NCBI GenBank assembly: GCA_963921825.1
Contig: OY997588.1
Span: 83,395,043 to 83,459,042 of the forward strand
Direction: 5' to 3'
Origin: Erodium maritimum
Taxonomy: Eukaryota > Streptophyta > Magnoliopsida > Geraniales > Geraniaceae
Length of the DNA: 64,000 bases
Under the pieces are notes generated by a model. The model ran no database searches, was not told the DNA's origin, and worked only from the letters and a program-made list of their open reading frames with translations. A program made the position numbers and the translations under genes. This document shows, in pieces, positions 56,251 through 64,000 of this stretch (its first letter is position 1; each line of letters begins with the position of its first letter).

Positions 56251-56540
56251 TTAACAGATTCATACTTTTCTCAACCTCCATATGATCTGATTCCACTTCA
56301 TCTTCATACTCTTGTGTTGTCACATCCTCATGCTTAGTTTCCATGTGATCTGCTTGTTCTTGATCTACATTCAGAAATAAGAAGTAAATAATTGAAAAAT
56401 GTAACATGAACAAATCACAAATATAATTGCTTCTCTAACATATTCATACCTTTGTCAACTTCCACAACATCTGCATCCAGAACTTTCTCTTCAGTTTTTT
56501 TGGTTGATTTCATCATCAACAACCCTTGCGTAGTTTGACT
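56251..56540 (-). repeat. Tandemly amplified exon-intron units of the MULE gene, part 2
   Basis: Continuation of the units at 49738-50366 on the far side of the LINE. An acidic exon with QEQADHMETKHEDV and YEDEVESDHMEVEK (56370-56270) is followed by an intron; one more intron copy lies at about 56357-56450. Confidence 0.8.
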
Positions 56541-56730
56541 CCACATCAGCTACATGGAATTGCAATACAATTGTAAGCTAATATTTGAAAACAAAATATG
56601 AAAACATGATAACAAAATACGAAATTTATGAACTGTTACATACCTTGCTCTTCACTGTTACTTTCAATGACTTGAATAATCCTCTAGCCATCCAAATGTG
56701 ATTCCATGTCCAGTTCATACCCAGTTGTTA

Positions 56731-57370
56731 TTAGATCAACAACTCTTCCTTCTTGAAAAATTCTAACTCATCGTCATATAATTTCACTTCAGGCCTCTCC
56801 ATCTTCTTCCATATGTATTCCCCAATAACCCCCATTTTAGTAGCCTCTGTGCCTCCCATTATCGTCCCACATCGAGCCACAAAAGATAGTGGTGCTCTCC
56901 CATCAACTATGTAAAGAAGGATAGAGTCCTCACACTTATGATGCTTCAGCATACTAGTTATACACTGATCACTTCTTATCTCCACAAGTTCATCCTTCTT
57001 CCTATAATGCAGGGTGTTTGTTGGATCAAACCACAACTTATGAACCATAAACATCATCTTGAAGTAGCTACACTCATCCGCACTGACTACAAATAACTTC
57101 ACAATACCCTCATGGTACTCATTCCTAGGCCCAACAAATTTTCCCCCTTTGAAAATTTGAAAACAAACCCTAGATTCAGCTTTGGATAGAAACGCATACC
57201 CAATATTGGTTTTCCACGGGTACGTTTCTGCACATACTTAGGTAAAGGGAGAATCAAGCTAAAAAATTCCTCCAATAAAGTCGACTCAAGTCATAACTTA
57301 AACCCTCACTTACAATATTGAATGAAAACATAGATACAAGAGGAAATCACTTACTTTGCCCATTTTCCAA
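56731..57370 (-). pseudogene. MuDR-type transposase N-terminus (PB1-like domain) of the MULE
   Basis: A likely start (ATGGGCAAAG, minus strand, about 57363) is followed by an intron. The frame at 57190-56731 then reads CFQIFKGGKFVG, then VKLFVVSADECSYFKMMFMV, LWFDPTNTLHYRKKDELVEI, SMLKHHKCEDSILLYIVD. This is the N-terminal PB1-like domain found in many plant MULE transposases upstream of the MuDR domain. A splice junction near 57190 is inferred. The gene continues through the amplified acidic exons to the core at 48.7-49.7 kb. Its 5' flank (57370-57500) is followed at once by the inverted repeat. Confidence 0.7.
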
Positions 57371-57538
57371 ACGCCGGCTAGACGAGGTTGTTCTTCTCCA
57401 ACCAAAAACGCGCGCTCGACTCGTCTTCTCCGACAGCTTCTCTCTCATCCTCTCTCGTGTTTCAGCTTCTACAGGTTATGATTGAAGAAGCTCGAGGCCA
57501 AAGCATAGTAAAGGCACATAAGGGTAATTAGGTCTTTT

Positions 57539-57595
57539 AATCGGGCATGACTAACGATGTATGTCCAAATCTGACGGTTAGATAGTAAAATGTTG
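57539..57595 (-). repeat. Right MULE inverted repeat, inner part
   Basis: Inverted match to about 45790-45856 of the left arm (CCGTCAGATTTGGACATAC-like against TCGATAGATTTGGACGGAC). The outer part is separated by the LINE at 57596-61553. Confidence 0.75.
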
Positions 57596-58141
57596 TTTTT
57601 TTTGAACGGTGGTGCAATTTTATTAATATCAAAGAACTACATAGGTGTGGCCCGAGGAATAAATTCCCCGACCACGAGTAGATGGTTAGAATAGATGAAC
57701 AATGGTTCTCTAACCCTTATCAGAACATAATCGACCAAGTCGGTATTTTGAAGCCGTATAGGCCATGACAGAAAACGGAGGGGGTAATGGGGTACCGGAG
57801 ATCTTGAGGGACCTAAACGGTAAAGGTGAAGTGGGCAGGCAGCGCATCATACATGGACCCCTCCCAGGTACAGTCCCAGATGCATGATACGCCACTCATT
57901 CCTCCTAACGGGGCTACTTCCCCTCCCTGAACTGTTCCTTCTTAGGGACCCCAGCTGCCGACCGCTTCATAGTATTCTGGATGTCCTCAGCTGCATTTCG
58001 TCCAAGGGTATCATCCTCAAGAGCTCCCCTCTCTGTCCAAGTCCTCCTGACCAACTGATCCGTGTGTGGTAGTAGTGGTTCCAATCCCGAAGGAGCAATT
58101 GGCTGAGACGACTGTCTACTGGTCGCGCCCATCTGACTTGA

Positions 58142-58524
58142 TCAAGGTGGTAGAATGGGTCTCGGGTTCCAGTTCAAGTGACCATATGGATTCGGGACCG
58201 GTGAAGCAGTGGCTGGCAGGCAAACTGGTTCTCCCCAGTCCATGGCGTACGCCTTGACCTTCTTCTCCCGGTGGCATTCCAGCATAAACTCCCCAAACCG
58301 CGGAGGTCGTCTAACCGCCCACGGGCAGTCTTTCAGGATATGGCCGAGCCGACCACAGTTATAGCAGAAGTTAGGAAGTTTAGTATACGTGAGGTCGACA
58401 ATGATCGGGTTCAGAAACTCTGGGAACCTCAGCACCAAGCTCTTCCGTAGCGGTTTCTCAAGGATGTGCCTGAACCTCACCTTAACAGCTCATCCCCAAC
58501 ACATTCCCCATTGGTCGCAAGGGA
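58142..58524 (-). pseudogene. LINE ORF1, C-terminal part with zinc knuckle
   Basis: The 112-codon minus frame (58480-58142) reads FRHILEKPLRKSLVLRFPEF, then FCYNCGRLGHILKDC, a complete CCHC knuckle (about 58366-58325), and a Trp/Pro-rich end. It is the direct continuation of the DUF4283 part beyond the solo LTR. No ORF2 follows before the poly(A) end at 57596. Confidence 0.8.
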
Positions 58525-58526
58525 CA

Positions 58527-59972
58527 TGTGATGTGGACATAAGTTGCATCAATTCTAGATGCTTTTAGCTCACATTCTTGAGCTTTTTAGTCCCGGGATT
58601 GTATAATTTGATCCACTTTTCCCTCTATACTCGTACTTTGTCTCTCATTGTGTTTTGTAGGTGATTTGATCGAAAAAATGGCAAAAATAGAGTAAAACTC
58701 GGTTTTAGGAGTTTTGGAAGCTGGCTGATCTTGAGAAGGACATAACTCACTCATACGAACTCCGAATTGCTTCAAATAATCGAAGAGAATTCAAAGATCT
58801 ACAACTTTCGTCAAGGGACTGTCACTGTCTGTATACGGGAAGGGGCCCGTTCCGAACCTCATTTCGGCCCGTTTTTGGGCCCATTCCGGGCCGCGCTTCG
58901 GGCCACACGCGTCAGACCTTCTCCCAACACCGTTTTCTGCATGAAATTTCCTCATTCCAAAGACAATTTTACCTATTCCAATTCCGATATTGAGGATGGA
59001 AAGAGGTATTGAAATCCTATATATAGAGGAGCATCCATTAAGAAAAGAAGAACTTGTATTAGACATAATTTTAGAGAGATTGAGAGTTAGGGTTGGAGTT
59101 TTGGTGAGAGAAAAGTGCTTATGAGCAAGGATTGAAGCAACTTTGAGAGTTTAATCATTGAATCGGTATTTTGTATCAACTTTACCTTTGAAATATGTTT
59201 TTCTCTTGTTCATCTTCTTCTTTGTGTTCTTCCTTCATCTCCATGAGCTAAATTTTCAATGATCTAGGGCTAGGGAAACAATACGATGAATTAATTCAAA
59301 GCTTTCATATTTACTCTGTGCAATTTGTGTTTAGGTTATTGTTTGCATGATTTAAACTTATTGCTTTGTCAAATTGATCAGTTGATAAATGTTTAGGTTT
59401 TAGCATTCAACAATCGAGAGATGAGAATTGCTAAAAGGACTACAGATTATGCAACTCGGGTTTAAATCTTAGGTTAACACGAGTGCAACAACTACAAGAT
59501 TACAACCCCGAAAGTTAGAGGAATTCACGAATCTTAATGTTTTATGTCTCTCTACACCTAGATTAGAAATAACTAGGCGGTTAGATTATAATAGGGTCCT
59601 AATTCGATCGAGAGATGTTTAGGAATAGTTGAGAGAATTTCGGTTGTCTTTAAAACAACCTTATTTGCACATATAAATACGAATGCCTGCGAATTATTAG
59701 TCATATTGTGACCCCGTTAAAGTCCTAGATCGCATTTTCCTCTAAATTTCACAAAACCTGCTATTTTGTCTCTTACTTGATCCAATTTATTTTACTTTGC
59801 ATTAAAAACTGTCATTTAAACTTTCCAAAACAAAAATCAACTCTTTCAAGAAACAACTTAAGTAACGGGTTTTAGATCGAGTGACTGTTTTATTGCTCCC
59901 TTGGGTACGATAACCAGACTTGAACCGAAATACTACTTGATGACCGGTGCGCTTACCGCGCCCTTTTTGTGG
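58527..59972. mobile_element. Probable solo LTR (gypsy type) nested in LINE ORF1
   Basis: The ORF1 frame stops at 59973 (LRINP) and resumes at 58524 (SLATNGEC, then VRFRHILEKPLRKS), so about 1.4 kb is inserted. The insert starts TGTGGACATAAG (58532) with TGTGA before it and TGTGG after it (59968-59972), a near-match duplication. It contains a TATATATA box (59018 region) and no coding sequence. The 3' terminus is not a clean CA, so the exact end and the orientation are uncertain; the family is not identified. Confidence 0.6.
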
Positions 59973-61503
59973 GTTAATTCTCAGGGTGTCAACATGCACG
60001 CACATCCCCAACGCGTTGCCAACGGAGGTACCTGTCTCCCTCGTTCGAACCAGAGGTGGCAACCCTCTAGCATGCACCCATAGTTGCACCCGGTCCAGAG
60101 GGGGCAACTCCCGAGCGCACGGGTCCAAGTCTCCCAACAATAGGACTTTACCATCAAAGCACCAGGGTTCCTTGTTTCTAACCCATGATCGCAATTCCGT
60201 TGCCTGGAAGTAGAAGCCGAACATGCCCGGTCCTAAGTCCTTGATCACCAGGCCCTCTGCGGATTCCCCCCGTGTTGTGGTAATGATACGTAGAAGCACG
60301 TCCTTCCGTGGTGGCTTCAGGGTCCAGAGGCGTCCCATCAACCCCCTTTATTGCCAAGCTAGGGCCGCCGATGTAGTCGCCCGAGACGCCGGGACCATGA
60401 CCTCTACTTCTTCCTCGTCCTCTAGGGAGCATGATGACAATCCATCCTGTATGCCCTCCAAGGAAGACTGAAGATCCGACCCCTACCAATCGAGGCTTAG
60501 TGGGGCTCAGACGGAGCCAGGTGCCGTGCCCTGTCCCGCGACATGGCCGGCAGGGCACCATGGTCCGTGAGAGTGAGTGGTACCGCCGGCCTGAGCAGGA
60601 AGGCACCGACCTAGGCCCAAGGCCGTCACCGCCGTCCTTGTCAAGTCCTCCATGGGGGCCTTCCCTCTCATCGGGTCCCTCCGTAATGAGGGGAACACAC
60701 TAGGATCGACTGCCGAGTCTCCACCCGTCGGGATACGAACATGATCCCATGTAATTTTAGGGACAAACGTCGTTCCAAGGATGGGACCTCTAGGGCTCGC
60801 AACACTTGGCAGAGAAGGGGTACCAGCAGGCGACGCCGGAACCCTAAGCTCTCCGCCTTTAGATACTGGTGCCAGAGCAAGGCCGTGGCACGTAGGATCG
60901 TCGCTTGCGGGAGACGCCAGGGCGTTAGGGTTTCGGGAAACCCGAACATGCTCGGATGGCGGCTTGCTTGCGGGGGACATCGGGGTGTTAGGGTTTAGGG
61001 AAACCCTGACAGAATCGGGGGGCGGCTTGCTATGGTTTAGAGAAGCCCTAGCGTGACTCGCAAGACATACCGACCCCCTAGAGTTCAAGCTTGCAGGGAG
61101 AATTTGGCCTATCGCACCAACCACGTCGTTAGGGTTTGGAGGAGGTAGCGCAAGGAGACCCTTACTTGTGGAAGACGACACCGGTGGGCGACGCAGAGGC
61201 CTTCCCCGTTTTAGTTTTACAGGTAGAGTCGGGGAGGTCAATCCCACCGAGAAGGATGGATCGCCCATGATCTCACCCCGGGAGGGAGAACTAGGCGGTG
61301 GCAGGGCAACCAGAGTCCCCGGCAGAGGCATGAGAGTGGGCTTCAGTTTACATTGACGCCGACTCGACTCCACCACCAATAGAGGGTTGCAGATCGCAAG
61401 GCGGAAGGAGAAACACATCACCGGGAGGAGCAACAGCGGAAACCTAAGGCACGGTTGTAGCAGAGGTCACAGCGGCGACGGAAAGAGGAGAGGAGAACAC
61501 CAT
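59968..61503 (-). pseudogene. LINE ORF1, N-terminal and DUF4283 part
   Basis: A minus-strand ATG at 61503 opens MVFSSPLSVAA; the frame shifts early. The Pro/Ser-rich 308-codon stretch (61433-60507) carries a basic KLKRGRPLRRPP and imperfect repeats such as SRNPNALASPAS / SLNPNTPMSPAS. The 179-codon frame (60341-59802) holds the DUF4283 domain to about 59970: MGRLWTLKPPRKDV, GPGMFGFYFQ, NKEPWCFDGKVLLLGDL, VQLWVHARGLPPL. It is cut after LRINP by the solo LTR. The repeats and stops show decay. Confidence 0.8.
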
Positions 61504-61560
61504 GGCGTCGCGCGACTAGGGCTAGGGAGAGCTCTCAAAGGCGAGAGATAATTTTTTAAA

Positions 61561-61651
61561 ATATTTGGTTTAGGTATTAAATGTAATTTTTTTTACCAAA
61601 GTATTAAATTAAAAATAAGTATTTCGTAAGGTGTTATATTGACATTTTTCC
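61561..61651 (-). repeat. Right MULE inverted repeat, outer part
   Basis: Inverted match to 45702-45790 (TCAATATAACACC, AATACTT-type words, TTAATACCTAAACCAAAT). It ends GGAAAAATGTC on the minus strand, next to the 9-bp flank TGTTATATA. Confidence 0.85.
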
Positions 61652-61660
61652 TGTTATATA

Positions 61661-62340
61661 TTTCAATTGAATTTCAGCCTAAGTGAGGAAAAAGTGATTA
61701 GCCGAAATAGCCCCCTAAATTCCATAATTTCCATCTCTGTCCAATTCCATAATTTTCAGAGGCATCCCTCCATAATACAGAGCAACCGTACGTAGCCGTC
61801 GTGCTCCTCCGGATTCACCATAGCATTCTCTTGCGCCGCCGCTTCCTTCCTCGAACTACCCGTCGGATCTAACCCAAGTACTCACGCTTCTGTCTACCAA
61901 TCTCTGTTTCTGTCACTTCTTGCCCTATTATCTCCAAATCTATGCCTATTTATCGCTCTTTCAATCAGTATTTTTCCCCTCCATAGCTGTTTCACTCTAT
62001 AAACTGATTAGATACAGGAATTGGGTGCTAGAAAGGGTAGTGAGATGTATCATTAATTGCCTCATATGTTTGTGAGTTGTGATTTTCATGTTTGTGTTAG
62101 TTACCTTGAACTAGGATCTAGTTTACTTAGTCAATTTTCAATTTTCAGTCCATTTATGGATGCTACTTTTTCACTGTACTTAGTAAACGATATGCTATAC
62201 CCTTTCTCCATTTGAATTAATTTTTCTTTCTCCTTAAACTTGTGATCTTTGTATTTAAAATGCTTGCTTTGTTGGTTTGGCAACTGATATGGAAAGTAAC
62301 TACATCTAGTGACTTTGTTATATCTGTTCCATTCTTTCAG
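61661..62340 (+). promoter_or_regulatory. AAPT promoter, leader exon and leader intron (limits approximate)
   Basis: The MULE ends at 61651. A pyrimidine-rich leader (CTCCTCCGG, CCGCCGCTTCCTTCC, about 61800-61870) looks like a 5' untranslated exon, with a possible donor at 61878 (AA/GTACTC). The acceptor before the start-codon exon is TTTCAG at 62340. No TATA box is evident. Confidence 0.45.
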
Positions 62341-62386
62341 ATTGTAGGTCACTGGTTTTGTGAAGAGAGAATCTGAACTCTGAGAA

Positions 62387-64000
62387 ATGGGGTATATTGG
62401 GGCACAAGGTAAAGCTGCACTGCATAAGTACAAATACAGTGGTGTTGATCACTCTCTTGTTGCAAAATATGTCTTGCAACCATTCTGGAGCCGCTTTGTT
62501 AATTTCTTCCCTCTTTGGATGCCGTGAGTGTTTTTGTCTCCTCTAAATGTGATTACTTGTTCAGAAATCGCCTAGTTTGCTTGATTGTCATGCTCATCTT
62601 GTTCGCAAATTCAGTCCAGGGGTGCTATATTTGTTGTCTGATTTCCAATGTCCTATATGTGTGCGGAATACAAATTTCCCTCTTAATACGCCCTAACTGA
62701 TACTAAATGCTGTTTTTGGTGAAGAAATGTCTGTAGTGCGACTTCTGTATTATTTATGTCATACTTGCTAACATCATCTTTTTTCTTTTGTTTTGTTCCC
62801 CTGTTTCTCTTGGGTGGTGTATACTCGGATCTGATGTTTTTGGATATTTGCTTTTATCCCAGGCCAAATGGGGTGAGACAATTTACTTATTTATGATGAA
62901 TCTAAATGTATACGGGTGGTCGGCTGATTTCTCAAATTTCTTTGCTAATGAGTCACCATTCCTTTTTCCCAGATCACGCTTATGGGATTCATGTTCCTAC
63001 TCACCTCTGCACTGCTTGGTTATGTGAGAACAATATACTTTATTTTCATACTCTAGATTTCATTCTTGTTTCTCTCCTAATCTTTAGTTGTTTTTTATTA
63101 CTAACGGTGTTTGCCATTTGCTGTACTCAATAAATGTTAGGTTCAAACTATGGGTAGATAAAATTGAAATATATGGCCAACCCAGATGATAAAGATAGGT
63201 ACCTGGTTTTTAAATTTCTCTTCTGGGTTTTCCATATAATTCAATTTAATCTAGTTTGACCAATAATGATGTAACATACTTTGTCTGGGTCCTTTTGGCG
63301 TAATTTTTCAACTTTTTAGCCCATTATGAGAAGAGAAGAAAATTAGTGAGTTTTGAAAGCACTCCCTTCTCCTTGCTAAACTTTCATTAATTCAGGAGGG
63401 ATTTTGAGGGATGCGCTCATCCCTCCAACCCTTTTGGAAAAAATGTTCAACCCTTCCAATGGAGGGGAAAGAAATAACTTGACAAAGGAACAGTTACAAT
63501 CTTAATATCAGGCCTCCAATTGGATAAAACATTACAGCAAGCAAACGGTAAATTAAGCTCCATATATGGTTGAATAGTTGGGCTGAAAATAATAAAATTT
63601 AACTCCGTTAGCGTCAGATCAATTGTCCACACTGCTAAAATTAGATGTCTAACTTTATCGTTAACACATCCCTTTTTAGTAAGGGGACTATCATTAGTTT
63701 TCCAATAATATTCTTTACATTTGTCTGTTATATTAACTTTGAGTTTGTTACAACACGGGAATATGATGTTATAATTGTGTTCAGATATATTCACCTCACT
63801 TGGATTCACCTCCACCAAGATGGGTTCATTTTGCACACGGATTACTCTTATTTTTGTACCAGGTTTGATTCTTAATCTTGCAAAGAGCAAAGTTATAGGC
63901 TTCTGATTTGGTGTTAGTGCATTATATTGTATTTGCCTTTCTCCTCCTTTGCATTCTTACATTTTTTTTCCGAAAGAAGAAAGGTTGATCTATACAAAAT
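62387..64000 (+). CDS. AAPT1: Aminoalcohol phosphotransferase (choline/ethanolaminephosphotransferase), 5' part only
   Basis: Visible coding exons are 62387-62523 (within an exon starting 62341), a 10-bp microexon 62863-62872, 62973-63023 and 63785-63862. The gene continues past the window. The protein begins MGYIGAQGKAALHKYKYSG and continues AKYVLQPFWSRFVNFFPLWMP, ITLMGFMFLLTSALLGY (first membrane segment) and IYSPHLDSPPPRWVHFAHG. This is the characteristic N-terminus of plant AAPT, an endoplasmic-reticulum membrane enzyme that joins CDP-choline or CDP-ethanolamine to diacylglycerol to make phosphatidylcholine or phosphatidylethanolamine. The catalytic CDP-alcohol phosphotransferase motif lies in exons beyond 64000. 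Only the microexon deviates: it gives P-P-N-G where relatives have P-P-N-M. The start is the first ATG after the leader-intron acceptor. Confidence 0.92.

Larger units (their letters stand above)
57596..61553 (-). mobile_element. ORF1-only LINE derivative splitting the MULE inverted repeat
   Basis: A T run at 57596-57603 on the plus strand is the poly(A) end of a minus-strand insert whose 5' end is near 61553. The content is a 5' leader, ORF1 (minus 61503 downward) with DUF4283 and a CCHC knuckle, and about 540 bases after the knuckle; there is no endonuclease or RT. A solo LTR (58532-59967) is nested in ORF1. I cannot resolve a clear target duplication; insertion into an A/T run makes it ambiguous. 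Confidence 0.75.
45693..61660. mobile_element. Mutator-like element (MULE) expanded to 16 kb by nested LINEs
   Basis: The left end (45702-45856) and right end are inverted copies. The right arm is split by a LINE: outer part about 61561-61651, inner part 57539-57595. Shared words include TCAATATAACACC, TTAATACCTA(T/A)ACCAAA, AGATTTGGAC and CGTTAGTCAT. The 9-bp flanks TATTTTATA (45693-45701) and TGTTATATA (61652-61660) match at 7 of 9 positions, as expected for an old Mutator duplication. Subtracting the three LINEs leaves about 4.6 kb with a GRF zinc-finger gene on the plus strand and a broken MuDR-type transposase on the minus strand. The transposase lacks its core C-terminal half, so the element is not autonomous now. 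Confidence 0.8.

Noticed and set aside
60741-61056. Plus-strand frames of 85 and 91 codons
   Set aside because: They are antisense shadows of the Pro/Ser-rich LINE ORF1 on the minus strand.

Overview
The window is nuclear DNA of a flowering plant. The evidence is intron-rich genes with plant-type products, tRNA-Met-primed Ty1/copia and Ty3/gypsy elements, Mutator-like (MULE) transposons with 9-bp target duplications, and an L1-type LINE whose ORF1 carries an RNA-recognition motif. I see nothing that fixes the species; a non-grass angiosperm with long TE-filled introns and spacers fits best. Two ordinary host genes are present, both on the + strand: a complete uridine kinase-like gene (UKL, 14 coding exons, 29209-37286) and the first coding exons of an aminoalcohol phosphotransferase gene (AAPT, from 62387, running off the right edge). 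Nearly everything else is mobile DNA in nested layers.

Layout. 261-9341 is a decayed Tekay/Del-type chromovirus with a complete 2.35-kb 5' LTR and a truncated 3' LTR. It abuts, without spacer, a Ty1/copia element (9342-21776) that lacks a recognisable 5' LTR. Two solo LTRs related to the Tekay LTR, in opposite orientations, are inserted in the copia coding region (11842-15068, duplication GTTAC; 16685-19309, duplication GTGAT). A second, 5'-truncated copia copy of the same family ends at 25836. Between the two copia copies lies an intronless host-gene fragment resembling importin-11. 25837-28020 is a GC-rich degenerate block I cannot classify.

28021-37600 is the UKL gene. Its second intron holds a 1.13-kb miniature LTR retrotransposon (TRIM-like) in antisense orientation with perfect 5-bp duplications. 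The gene ends near 37.5 kb.

37.6-45.7 kb holds a 1.6-kb retroposon of unknown origin, a small non-autonomous MULE-like element, a LINE derivative that carries only ORF1, a LINE 3' scrap and a minus-strand copia 3' end. From 45702 to 61651 I read one very large composite. It is a MULE of about 4.6 kb (155-bp terminal inverted repeats, GRF zinc-finger gene on one side, broken MuDR-type transposase on the other) expanded to 16 kb by three LINE insertions (46712-48206; 50378-56239, nearly intact; 57596-61553, ORF1 only). The last of these is split by a solo LTR. The MULE ends a short distance upstream of AAPT.

How parts relate. The two host genes are metabolic: pyrimidine salvage and phospholipid head-group transfer. 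They show no operon-like relation. The biological interest is the order of insertions, which target-site duplications let one reconstruct at almost every layer, and several unusual TE architectures: ORF1-only LINEs, a MULE with amplified acidic exons, and hairpin/minisatellite modules shared by three LTRs.
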